A stretch of 64,000 bases of DNA, taken from an uncultured Ruegeria sp. (GTDB lineage Bacteria; Pseudomonadota; Alphaproteobacteria; Rhodobacterales; Rhodobacteraceae). Below the pieces are notes generated by a model. The model made no database searches. It had not been told where the DNA came from and saw nothing but the letters and a program-made list of their open reading frames with translations. Each line of letters begins with the position of its first letter. Position 1 is the stretch's first letter. The position numbers and the translations under genes were made by a program. Below, one piece after another: positions 52,394 through 60,783 of the stretch. The DNA is taken from assembly GCF_947504215.1 (NCBI RefSeq), contig NZ_CANNGO010000011.1:62001-126000 (forward strand), written 5' to 3'.

Positions 52394-52411
52394 GGCGGGA
52401 TCGCTCCCGCC
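52394..52411 (+). promoter_or_regulatory. Intra-operon hairpin before the binding-protein gene
   Basis: GGCGGGA and TCCCGCC form a 7-bp stem around a 4-base loop directly after the permease stop. Without a T-run it may stabilise or process the mRNA for higher binding-protein levels. Confidence 0.5.
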
Positions 52412-52493
52412 CTACCCATAGCCCCGCAAGGGGACAATCACCGGGGCCTGCCAATCTGGAAACCGCACGTCCTCGACAACAGGAGCAAACCTA

Positions 52494-53741
52494 ATGAAAC
52501 TGACCACATCTGCTATGGTCTTGGCTTTGTCTGCCAGTGCCGTTTTTGCCGAGGAAAAGGTAACGATCGAGTTCGCCTATCCCTACAGCCACCTCTTTGA
52601 CGTTACCTATGAGGCGATGATGCCCGCCTTTAAAGAGGCACATCCAAATATCGAAGTGAAGTTCCGCGCCACCTATGAATCCTATGAGGACGCCACAAAC
52701 ACCGTTCTGCGCGAGGCAGTGGCGGGCAATCTGCCAGATGTGACGATGCAGGGCCTCAATCGTCAGGCCCCCCTGATTGACAAAGGCATTGCGCAATCGC
52801 TGGAGCCCTTCATCAACGCCGAGGCGGATTTCGAGAAAGACGGCTACCACCAGGCCATGCTGTCGCTGTCGACTTTCGATGACACGGTCTATGGCTTGCC
52901 GTTCTCCATCTCTTTGCCGGTTGGTTACTACAACATGGATGTCCTGCGCGCAGGCGGCATCCAAGAATTGCCCCAGACATGGGACGACGTGATCGCGGCC
53001 TGTCAGACGATGAAAGCCAACGGCATCGACAACCCGATCTTCTGGGGGTGGAACATCACCGGCAATTGGTTTGTGCAAGCCCTGCTTTGGAGCCAGGACA
53101 AGGCCATCGTTGAAGACGGTCGTGTCACGCTGGACAGTTCCGAGGCACTTGTGGCGCTTGAGCAGATGCAAGAGATCTTCACCGAGTGCCAGATGCAGAA
53201 CCTGGAATGGAAGGCGGCGCTGGCGTCTTTCTCGGCGGGCGACATCGGCATGATGTTCTGGTCCACCTCGGCCTTGGGCGCGGTCGAGCGCAGCCAGGGC
53301 GAGTTCGAACTGGTCACCGGCCCGTTCCCGGGTCTGGATGGCACACCGATGGGCCTGCCTGCTGGTGGCAACGCGGCGATGCTGACGTCGACGTCGGATG
53401 ACCCGAAGGTACGTGACGCGGCCTGGACCTGGCTGAAATACATCACCTCGGGTGATGGCGCTGCGGAAGTGGCCAAGACCACGGGCTACATGCCGCCGAA
53501 CAAGGCTGCGAATGAAATCATTCTGGCTGATTTTTATGAGCAGAACCCGAACAAGCAAACGGCTTTGGACCAACTGCCGCTGTTGCGCGATTGGCTGGCC
53601 TATCCCGGTGACAACGGTCTGGCCATCACGCAGGTGATCTATGACGGAATCGAACGCATCGTCACTGGCGACGCCACCGATATGAAAGAGCTGCAGCAGG
53701 AACTGGTCGAAGAAGTTGCCGACCTTCTGCCCAACGGCTGA
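52494..53741 (+). CDS. ABC importer periplasmic substrate-binding protein, UgpB-like
   Basis: The 415-residue protein has a signal peptide MKLTTSAMVLALSASAVFAEE. The mature part has the family-1 binding fold: FAYPYSHLFDVTYEAMMPAFKEAHPNIEVKF, LPDVTMQGLNRQAPLIDKG, YGLPFSISLPVGYYNMDVLR and the late AAWTWLKYITSGDGAAEVAKTTGYMPPNK. The resemblance to UgpB (glycerol-3-phosphate and glycerophosphodiesters) is general, not decisive. It is followed by a strong terminator and then by a metallophosphoesterase gene. Confidence 0.85.
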   Translation: MKLTTSAMVLALSASAVFAEEKVTIEFAYPYSHLFDVTYEAMMPAFKEAHPNIEVKFRATYESYEDATNTVLREAVAGNLPDVTMQGLNRQAPLIDKGIAQSLEPFINAEADFEKDGYHQAMLSLSTFDDTVYGLPFSISLPVGYYNMDVLRAGGIQELPQTWDDVIAACQTMKANGIDNPIFWGWNITGNWFVQALLWSQDKAIVEDGRVTLDSSEALVALEQMQEIFTECQMQNLEWKAALASFSAGDIGMMFWSTSALGAVERSQGEFELVTGPFPGLDGTPMGLPAGGNAAMLTSTSDDPKVRDAAWTWLKYITSGDGAAEVAKTTGYMPPNKAANEIILADFYEQNPNKQTALDQLPLLRDWLAYPGDNGLAITQVIYDGIERIVTGDATDMKELQQELVEEVADLLPNG

Positions 53742-53750
53742 GGCCCCGTG

Positions 53751-53783
53751 CTGGCCGCCCCGTGTTGGGGCGGCCAGACTTTT
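53751..53783 (+). terminator. Strong hairpin after the binding-protein gene
   Basis: Arms CTGGCCGCCCC (53751-53761) and GGGGCGGCCAG (53767-53777) pair perfectly around a 5-base loop and are followed by ACTTTTG. It is a terminator or partial attenuator in front of the phosphoesterase gene. Confidence 0.8.
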
Positions 53784-53800
53784 GCGAAGAAAGACCTTCA

Positions 53801-54628
53801 ATGAAACTTGTCCATATCTCAGATATTCACCTGACCGTTCCCGGCGAACGTATGGGCGGGCTCAACCCCCACCGGCGTTTTGCACAAGCCCTTGACGATG
53901 TGCGCGCCCATCACGGCGATGCCACGCGGATCATCATCACCGGCGATCTGGCCCATTGGGGCGAACCCGCAGCCTATGCCGCGCTGCAGAGTGCCTTGGG
54001 CAATCTGCGTTGTCCGGTGCGTCTGCTGATCGGCAACCACGACAGCCGTGCGAATTTCTTGACCGCCTTCCCGGCGCATCCAAAAGACCCCAACGGGTTC
54101 ATCAACTACGCCGAAACAGTCGAGGGCACCCGCCTGATCTATCTCGATACCACCAGCCCACGCACTCATGCCGGGCATTTCTGTGCCGCGCGTCGCACCT
54201 GGTTGGCAGGCGAGCTTGAGGCCAGCACCCGCGCGCGGATTTTCATGCACCACAACGCGATGCCGATTGGCCTGCCTGCAGAGGACAAGATTGCCCTGGT
54301 TGCCGAGGACCGCGCGCCGCTGGCCGATCTATTGACCGCGTATCGCGCCCGCATTGACTATATCCATTTCGGGCACGTCCACGCACCGGTCCACGGAACC
54401 TATTGCGGTATATCCTTTGCCTCTGTCCGCTCCACCGGCAATCAATCCCTGCCTGACCTGTCCGAGCAGGACCTGTTGCAGGGGGCTCCGATGGCCCCGT
54501 CTTATTCGGTGATCATCGCGCGCGACAACACCACGACCATTCATGAAATTCCATTTGCCTGGGATGGGCCGATATTCACCGCTGGCACCGCTTGGGATGA
54601 CTGGGCCAAACCCGTGGCGGCTGAGTAA
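53801..54628 (+). CDS. Class III cyclic-nucleotide/glycerophosphodiesterase-type metallophosphoesterase
   Basis: The protein has 275 residues from MKLVHISDIHLTVPG. All calcineurin-type metal motifs are present: DIH, GDLAHWG, GNHD, FMHHN and GHVHAP. The layout is that of CpdA/GpdQ enzymes, which hydrolyse phosphodiesters using two metals. There is no signal peptide, so the substrate would be hydrolysed in the cytoplasm after import. It follows the ABC importer genes on the same strand, and I infer that it cleaves the imported phosphodiester. cAMP hydrolysis is the alternative. Confidence 0.85.
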   Translation: MKLVHISDIHLTVPGERMGGLNPHRRFAQALDDVRAHHGDATRIIITGDLAHWGEPAAYAALQSALGNLRCPVRLLIGNHDSRANFLTAFPAHPKDPNGFINYAETVEGTRLIYLDTTSPRTHAGHFCAARRTWLAGELEASTRARIFMHHNAMPIGLPAEDKIALVAEDRAPLADLLTAYRARIDYIHFGHVHAPVHGTYCGISFASVRSTGNQSLPDLSEQDLLQGAPMAPSYSVIIARDNTTTIHEIPFAWDGPIFTAGTAWDDWAKPVAAE

Positions 54629-54705
54629 CACGCGCACTCAGATACCCACAAAGACACCCGAAGCGTCTCCTCGTAAGCAGCGCTTCAGGACTATTCCCAA
54701 ACCGT

Positions 54706-54999
54706 CTATGCCGGGTTCGCGTGCAAGCCCTCCCAATGCGCCCCCATAGCGACGATGCAGGAGGTGCCATTTGCGTAATTCTGCACGATCAACCAATCGC
54801 CGTTTCGGGCGGTCACCCAGATTTCAAGCATCGTTTCCGGATCGCGCAAGCCCATACCCTGACGCTCGGCCCCCATAACTTCTTTCAGTGTTTTGGTCAT
54901 TCGCGCGCTGTCATCACAGCTGACTTCCGACATATGTGCATGTGTGAAGGTCGGCAGCGCAACGCTGGCGCAGAGAAGAAAGGCAAAACGATTGACCAT
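54706..54999 (-). CDS. Small secreted protein of unknown function
   Basis: The 97-residue protein has a signal peptide (MVNRFAFLLCASVALPTFTHAH). The mature part has two Cys (EVSCDDSARM and GTSCIVAMG) that could form a disulfide, and GDWLIVQNYANG. It is of a type common in Rhodobacteraceae but I cannot name the family. It sits alone between two phosphorus-uptake operons on the opposite strand. Confidence 0.6.
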   Translation of the reverse strand: MVNRFAFLLCASVALPTFTHAHMSEVSCDDSARMTKTLKEVMGAERQGMGLRDPETMLEIWVTARNGDWLIVQNYANGTSCIVAMGAHWEGLHANPA

Positions 55000-55118
55000 G
55001 TCCCAAGCCTATCTGCTGTGAACTTAAAATGTAACAACTTTAAGACGGCCTGTGGATAACTCGTTCTAATCGCTTGATTAAAGTGACACGCATCGGGGCG
55101 ATCACCGCGTTTGGATCA

Positions 55119-55147
55119 GTGTCACATTTCTGCAGTGCAGTTGTCAG
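55119..55147 (+). promoter_or_regulatory. Pho-box-like triple direct repeat upstream of phnC
   Basis: GTGTCAC (55119), CTGCAGT (55130) and TTGTCAG (55141) recur at 11-bp steps. PhoB boxes have CTGTCAT-like units with 11-bp spacing. The first and third match well and the middle poorly. It lies 70 bp before phnC. Confidence 0.5.
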
Positions 55148-55217
55148 AAAACTGAATCAAAACGGTCATAAGGCTGTCGTCTTGGTTGCCTATCCGCCTC
55201 TCAGACATGGGGGCGAT

Positions 55218-56033
55218 ATGCTGCAAATTGACAAACTGACCAAGCGGTTTGGTGACAAGATAGCCGTAGTTACCGCGAATGTATCAATCGACAAACCAAC
55301 CATGATTGGGATCATCGGGCGATCCGGAGCGGGCAAATCCACATTGCTGCGCATGGTCAATCGTCTCAGCGATGCGACATCCGGCACGATCACCTTTGAG
55401 GGCGAGGATGTCACAGCACTTCGTGGTGCGGCCAGGCGCAACTGGCAATCTCGATGTGCCATGATCTTTCAGCAGTTCAACCTGGTGCCCCGAATGGACG
55501 TGGTGTCGAACGTGCTGCACGGTACGCTGAACAGGCGCTCGACCTTCGCGACGATGTTCAACCTCTATCCGCAATCCGACATTCACAAAGCCATTGAAAT
55601 TCTTGATCGTCTGGGGATCGCCGAACAGGCCTCCAAACGTGCCGAAGCGCTGTCTGGCGGCCAACAGCAACGGGTCGCCATTGCCCGTGCTTTGATGCAG
55701 GATCCCAAGATCATTCTGGCCGATGAGCCCATCGCCTCGCTTGATCCGATGAATGCGCAAGTGGTTATGCAATCGTTGCGCACGATCCACGAAGAAGATG
55801 GCCGCATGGTTATCGCCAATCTGCACACGCTGGATACGGCGCGGCGCTATTGCGACCGGGTCATAGGAATGCGCGACGGCCGGATCGTCTTCGATGGAAC
55901 GCCCGCCCAACTGACCACTGGCGTGGCACGCGACATCTATGGCGCGGGTGCTGATTTTTCCGAAGCGGCCACATCAACCGAAATCGAAACACTGGACAGG
56001 CCCGAGGTCCGCGAAGCGGAAGCCTACGTCTGA
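55218..56033 (+). CDS. phnC: Phosphonate ABC importer ATPase
   Basis: The protein has 271 residues from [22 protein letters not shown]; the frame extends upstream, but the first family-like residue is here and GGGGGCGAT precedes the ATG. Walker [11 protein letters not shown]-loop [19 protein letters not shown], signature LSGGQQQR and Walker [13 protein letters not shown] are all present. MDVVSNVL and the order with phnD and two phnE genes support phosphonate uptake rather than amino-acid uptake. A Pho-box-like repeat upstream suggests PhoB control. Confidence 0.9.
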   Translation: MLQIDKLTKRFGDKIAVVTANVSIDKPTMIGIIGRSGAGKSTLLRMVNRLSDATSGTITFEGEDVTALRGAARRNWQSRCAMIFQQFNLVPRMDVVSNVLHGTLNRRSTFATMFNLYPQSDIHKAIEILDRLGIAEQASKRAEALSGGQQQRVAIARALMQDPKIILADEPIASLDPMNAQVVMQSLRTIHEEDGRMVIANLHTLDTARRYCDRVIGMRDGRIVFDGTPAQLTTGVARDIYGAGADFSEAATSTEIETLDRPEVREAEAYV

Positions 56034-56091
56034 GCCAGTATCCACCCGCGCATCGCGCGGGCCATCTTCATCAAACCCAAGGGAGACAACG

Positions 56092-57003
56092 ATGAAAAAG
56101 ACCCTCGCATTGGCGCTTGCCGCCACCACCGCCCTCAGCACCGGCGCATTTGCCGAAGACATCACCGAATTCCGCATTGGCATCTTGGGCGGCGAGAACG
56201 CACAGGACCGTATGAATTCCTATCAATGCTTGGCCGACTACACGTCCGAAGCTCTGGGTGTTGAAACCAAGATGTTTGCCCCTGCCGACTACAATGGTGT
56301 GATCCAGGGCCTGCTGGGTGGCACCATCGACATGGCCTGGTTGGGCGCGTCGTCCTATGCGGCCACCTATCTGCAGGATGCAGAGGCAGTCGAGCCGGTC
56401 CTGGTCAAGGTAAATGTAGACGGTTCGATCGGGTATCACTCGATCGGCTTTGCCCGTAAAGACAGCGGCATCGACAGCCTGGACGCAATGGAAGGCAAAG
56501 TGTTTGGTTTTGGCGATCCGAACTCGACCTCGGGCTACCTGATCCCCTCCATTGAAATTCCCCAGTATAAAGACGGGATCACCATGGAATCCGGCGAGTA
56601 TTTCGGTGAAGTCAAATTTACCGGCGGTCATGAACAAACCATCGTTGCCGTGAACAATGGCGACATTGACGGCGGCGTGACCTGGGCTGACGGGCAGGGC
56701 AACTGGGAAGACGGCTACAACTCTGGCGCGCTGCGCAAAGCAGTTGACGCAGGCTTGGTCGACATGAACGACATGGTGCAAATTTGGAAGTCTAACGTCA
56801 TCCCCGAAGGTCCCATCGTTCTGCGCAAGGCCCTGCCTGCCGATGTTAAGACCACGATGACCGCTCTGGTCGACGGTCTTTTCGAAAAAGACCCGGACTG
56901 CGCCTATGGCGTCGCGGCTGGCGACACGCTCGGCTTCCAGCCGGTGACCCATGACACTTACCTGTCCGTAATCGACGCCCGCAAAGCCAAAATCGGCGGC
57001 TAA
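56092..57003 (+). CDS. phnD: Phosphonate ABC importer binding protein
   Basis: The 303-residue protein has a signal peptide (MKKTLALALAATTALSTGAFAED). FRIGILGGENAQDRMNSYQCLADYTSEALG, DMAWLGASSYAATY, GYHSIGFARKDSG and FGFGDPNSTSGYLIPS are typical PhnD blocks; the Ser/Thr in STSGY contact the phosphonate. GGGAGA lies upstream of the ATG. It is 58 bp from phnC and part of one operon. Confidence 0.95.
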   Translation: MKKTLALALAATTALSTGAFAEDITEFRIGILGGENAQDRMNSYQCLADYTSEALGVETKMFAPADYNGVIQGLLGGTIDMAWLGASSYAATYLQDAEAVEPVLVKVNVDGSIGYHSIGFARKDSGIDSLDAMEGKVFGFGDPNSTSGYLIPSIEIPQYKDGITMESGEYFGEVKFTGGHEQTIVAVNNGDIDGGVTWADGQGNWEDGYNSGALRKAVDAGLVDMNDMVQIWKSNVIPEGPIVLRKALPADVKTTMTALVDGLFEKDPDCAYGVAAGDTLGFQPVTHDTYLSVIDARKAKIGG

Positions 57004-57068
57004 GCCATTTTCATGACGTGTCCGGTAGCCCTTGGGGGCTGCCGGTATTTCTTTGCTTGGGGGTCGGA

Positions 57069-57944
57069 ATGGCAGACATATCGCTCAACACTGCGCCGCA
57101 AAGCGTGGACAGCCTTCAATCCAGCTATATGGCACAGGTCCAGCGTCGCAGGCTCTATGGTGGGCTGACACTGCTGATCTTCGTCGTTCTTATGGTGTCG
57201 GGTTTCAACATTGCGGATGAGCGCAACGCCGGCGGCTTCTGGGAAGGATTGCATAACATTGGCGACTATCCCGCTGACGTCTTGTCCGAGGCCTGGGCGA
57301 AGCGGGCGGACCTGCCTGCCCTTATCGCCAAGTATTTCCCCGCACTGGTAGAAACCATCAACATCGCCGCTGTCTCGACCCTGCTCGGAACAATTGGCGG
57401 CGTATTGCTGTCGCTGCTGGGGACGCGCGGTCTTGCCAAATGGCCGCGTCTGATCCCGCTGTTTCGCCGGATCTCGGACATTATGCGCGCGGTGCCGGAA
57501 ATCGTGATCGCGCTGGTTCTGATTTTCGTGCTGGGTGGCGGCCCGGTGCCTGCAATGATCGCCATTGCCATTCACACCGCGGGCGCGCTTGGCAAGATGT
57601 TCTCGGAAGTCGCAGAGAATACGGATATCAAACCTGTCGAGGGGCTCGCCTCCACCGGGGCGACATGGTCGCAACGCATGCTCCTCGGCGTGCTGCCGCA
57701 GGTTGCTCCGAACTACGTGAGCTACACGTTGCTGCGGTTCGAGATCAACATCCGCGCGTCTGCCATCCTGGGGTTTGTCGGCGCCGGTGGCATTGGTTAC
57801 GAACTGCGTAACGCCATGGCCTGGGGGCCTGGTCGCTTTGATGAGGCAGGCGCAATTTTCATTCTGCTGTTTGGCACCATCGTCTTTTTCGATCAGGTCT
57901 CCAGCCGCTATCGCAACCGACTGACCGAGGGGCAAGGCCAATGA
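57069..57944 (+). CDS. phnE: Phosphonate ABC importer permease 1
   Basis: The protein has 291 residues from MADISLNTAPQSVDSLQSSY. The permease core has SDIMRAVPEIVIALVLIFVLGGGPVPAMIAIAIHTAGALGKMF and the EAA-like VEGLASTGATWSQRMLLGVLPQVAPNY, as in PhnE. It pairs with the second PhnE, whose ATG overlaps its stop (ATGA). Confidence 0.9.
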   Translation: MADISLNTAPQSVDSLQSSYMAQVQRRRLYGGLTLLIFVVLMVSGFNIADERNAGGFWEGLHNIGDYPADVLSEAWAKRADLPALIAKYFPALVETINIAAVSTLLGTIGGVLLSLLGTRGLAKWPRLIPLFRRISDIMRAVPEIVIALVLIFVLGGGPVPAMIAIAIHTAGALGKMFSEVAENTDIKPVEGLASTGATWSQRMLLGVLPQVAPNYVSYTLLRFEINIRASAILGFVGAGGIGYELRNAMAWGPGRFDEAGAIFILLFGTIVFFDQVSSRYRNRLTEGQGQ

Positions 57945-59254
57945 CCGCCATGGATTTGAGTGACACCAAACTGGCCGCCGAAAAGCTGTTCCAGCGCAAA
58001 CGCCTTATCGGGTTCGGCATTCCAGCAGTGATCGCCCTCTACCTTGTCTATATCTTCTTCGCATTCGACCTGCCGGGTCTTGCGCAGCGGGCCAATCTGG
58101 ACAACGCGGTTACGCTGGCCTCCGACAGCTGGTCGCACAAGGTCCATGTCACGCGTGATAATCGCTCGGGCGAGATTTCCTATGCCGTCGAAGGAGAGCG
58201 CAAAGGCATGTACCCCGAGGGTATGCGCCCCGATTGGGTGAGTGGGGACGAGGTGCTGACCATCGACCTTGGTGGCGATCACATCGTGCGCTACCTGCCT
58301 GACAACCGGACCGAGATCGAGATCCCCGGCTTCCCAATGATCGAAGTCCAAGCCGAGGGGCGCAGCCTGACAAGCAACCTTCCCGAGGATTTGCCTGACT
58401 GGATCTCGGCCTCGGACCGGCGCATCGGCATCACCACATCCGAAGGGCGCATCACGCTGACCGGTGCGCGCACCGAGGTGTTCAACTATTTTCCAGGATG
58501 GGAGCTGTTTTGGTTCACCCTCGATAGCCCGTACCATGGGCAAGGTGTCGGAACGATCCTGTTTGGCGAGCGGCTGGACCCGACCCGCTCAAACATCGTG
58601 GGGGCCGTTTCGGACTGGTGGAACAACGCGATGTGGCGGCACAAAGATGTGGCCTGGGCGATTGGCGAAACCATTCTGATGGCGTTCCTGGGGACAATGG
58701 GGGCGGCGATCATCGCATTGCCCTTGGCCTTCCTCGCCGCCAAACGCTTCTCGCCCATCATGTTGATCCGCGCCGCCACACGCCGCCTGTTTGATTTTGT
58801 CCGGGGGGTGGATGCGTTGATCTGGACGGTGGTGCTGGCCCGCGCGTTCGGGCCCGGCCCATTGACTGGCGCGCTGGCTATATTGATCACCGACACCGGC
58901 ACATTCGGCAAAATCTTTTCCGAGGCGCTGGAAAACGTCGACCAGAAACAGATCGAGGGGGTGGCGTCCACCGGGGCCAAGCCGCTGCAACGGTATCGCT
59001 TTGGCGTGATCCCGCAGGTGGTGCCGGTGCTGTTGGCGCAAATCCTCTATTTCCTCGAATCCAATACCCGGTCCGCCACCATCATCGGCGCGATCACAGG
59101 CGGCGGCATCGGCCTGATGCTGACCCAGGCGATCCAGACGCAAAAGGACTGGGAGGAAGTTGCCTATTACATTGTTCTGATTGTGGTCATGGTGATGTTC
59201 ATGGACTGGTTCTCGGGCTGGCTGCGCGGCAAGCTGATCGGGCGGAAAGACTGA
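57941..59254 (+). CDS. phnE: Phosphonate ABC importer permease 2
   Basis: The 437-residue protein is longer than its partner because a ~140-residue periplasmic beta-rich segment ([19 protein letters not shown] to [17 protein letters not shown]) is inserted after the first helix, as often seen in the second PhnE of this group. The permease core has [42 protein letters not shown] and [22 protein letters not shown]. The start overlaps permease 1, and the stop overlaps the acyltransferase start by one base. Confidence 0.9.
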   Translation: MTAMDLSDTKLAAEKLFQRKRLIGFGIPAVIALYLVYIFFAFDLPGLAQRANLDNAVTLASDSWSHKVHVTRDNRSGEISYAVEGERKGMYPEGMRPDWVSGDEVLTIDLGGDHIVRYLPDNRTEIEIPGFPMIEVQAEGRSLTSNLPEDLPDWISASDRRIGITTSEGRITLTGARTEVFNYFPGWELFWFTLDSPYHGQGVGTILFGERLDPTRSNIVGAVSDWWNNAMWRHKDVAWAIGETILMAFLGTMGAAIIALPLAFLAAKRFSPIMLIRAATRRLFDFVRGVDALIWTVVLARAFGPGPLTGALAILITDTGTFGKIFSEALENVDQKQIEGVASTGAKPLQRYRFGVIPQVVPVLLAQILYFLESNTRSATIIGAITGGGIGLMLTQAIQTQKDWEEVAYYIVLIVVMVMFMDWFSGWLRGKLIGRKD

Positions 59255-59871
59255 TGGCGCGGCTTTCCAAGGACACCCCCGTTATCCACCCCGATTGCCA
59301 GATTACCGACAGCACATTCGGCGCCTATGTGGAGATCGGCAAAGGCAGTCGCGTGACCCATTCGGTGTTCGGCGATTACAGCTATTGCGATCGCCATGCT
59401 GATATCGCCAATGCGCAGATCGGCAAATTCGCCAATATCGCGGCCCTGTCGCGCATCGGCGCGTCGGATCACCCGTTGCACACGGCATCCTGCCACCATT
59501 TTCTCTATCGCTCGGGGGATTACTGGGACGATGCCGTGCATGACGAAGAGTTCTTTGCTCATAGAAAATCCCGGATCACTCATATCGGCCATGACATATG
59601 GATTGGCGCGGCCGCGATGATCAAGCCGGACGTGACATTGGGCCATGGCGCGGTGGTGGCCGCCGGTGCCGTCGTAACAAAGGACGTCGATCCCTATACC
59701 ATCGTCGCCGGCACGCCAGCGCAGCCCCTTCGCCTGCGCCAGCCGCGCGAGATCGCGGATCGCCTGATCGCGCTGGCCTGGTGGGATTGGCCCCACGACG
59801 CGCTTCGACTGGCCCTCGAGGATTTCCGCGCGCTTGAGGCCGAAGCGTTTCTGGAGCGGTACGGGGGCTAG
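59254..59871 (+). CDS. Phosphonate-operon hexapeptide acyltransferase
   Basis: The 205-residue protein has left-handed beta-helix hexapeptide repeats ([20 protein letters not shown], then [35 protein letters not shown]). It contains HASC-like active-site His in [13 protein letters not shown]. It resembles the transferase subfamily found in phosphonate operons. An acetyltransferase of aminoalkylphosphonates or of a detoxification product is plausible. It is coupled by TGATG to permease 2. Confidence 0.85.
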   Translation: MARLSKDTPVIHPDCQITDSTFGAYVEIGKGSRVTHSVFGDYSYCDRHADIANAQIGKFANIAALSRIGASDHPLHTASCHHFLYRSGDYWDDAVHDEEFFAHRKSRITHIGHDIWIGAAAMIKPDVTLGHGAVVAAGAVVTKDVDPYTIVAGTPAQPLRLRQPREIADRLIALAWWDWPHDALRLALEDFRALEAEAFLERYGG

Positions 59872-60069
59872 TCAGAGTCTGGCTGTTTGCACGGCATTTG
59901 ATGTCCGCTCTGAGCCCAATTCCCGACGCTCTGTCCCGCAGCGAATGTCCGTTCTTGGGAAGCGGGAGGGCAGTGCCTAGAAATCGCGGCCTTTAGTGGA
60001 CATTTGTTGATACCTACTTGCGATGAGGAGAGCTGCCACCTGTGCACGATTTAGCCATCTGAAATTACT

Positions 60070-60783
60070 TTAAGCTGGATCGTACAAGTAACCGATGCCA
60101 CGCACTGTTCTGATGATTTCCGGCTTTCCAGGATTGGCTTCAAGTTTCCGGCGCAATCGGGAGATTCTGATATCGATACTACGGTCGAATGGGTCCCAAG
60201 AGCGGTCGTGCGCCTGCTCTAAGAGTTGGTCCCTGTTCAGGACGCGCCCCTTGTTTTCTGAAAAAACCTTTAGCAGGCTGTATTCCATGGCTGTCAATTG
60301 GACTTCGGATCCATCAGCCGCAAATAGCTTTGCTGCGTCTTTGTCCAAAACGAAGTCGCCAAACAAAGCGCGGTTCGTAGTATTTTTTTCTACCTTCGTC
60401 GAACCGCTGATTGCTTCGCGCCGAAGAATTGCCTTTATCCTAGCTTCGAGCTCTCGCAAGTCGACAGGTTTGCCAAGATAGTCATCGGCCCCCATTTCAA
60501 GGCCAATGATCCGATCAACGACGTCACCGGCTGCGGTGAGCATTATGACAGGTGTCGTGTCTTCTGGACGAAGGGATCTTAGAATTGAAAGACCATCTTC
60601 CTTTGGCATATTGATGTCCATAATGATGACATCGACGCTATGGACGGTCAGAATTTCGCGAAGTTCGTTGCCGCCAGAGGCGCCCGATACCTTGTATCCT
60701 CGTTTGCCCAGATACTCCTGCAGCATCTCGCGGAGGTCGACTTCATCATCGCACACCAAGATGTGAGCATTCTGACTATCCAT
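60070..60783 (-). CDS. OmpR-family response regulator
   Basis: The 237-residue protein has a receiver domain (CDDEVDLREML; phosphoryl-accepting Asp in VIIMDINMPKEDG; Lys in GKPVDLRELEAR) and a C-terminal winged helix (LTAMEYSLLKVFSENKGRVLNRDQLLEQAHDRSWDPFDRSIDIRISRLRRKLE). It overlaps the end of the histidine kinase gene by 8 bp, so the pair is co-translated. The target genes are unknown. Confidence 0.95.
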   Translation of the reverse strand: MDSQNAHILVCDDEVDLREMLQEYLGKRGYKVSGASGGNELREILTVHSVDVIIMDINMPKEDGLSILRSLRPEDTTPVIMLTAAGDVVDRIIGLEMGADDYLGKPVDLRELEARIKAILRREAISGSTKVEKNTTNRALFGDFVLDKDAAKLFAADGSEVQLTAMEYSLLKVFSENKGRVLNRDQLLEQAHDRSWDPFDRSIDIRISRLRRKLEANPGKPEIIRTVRGIGYLYDPA

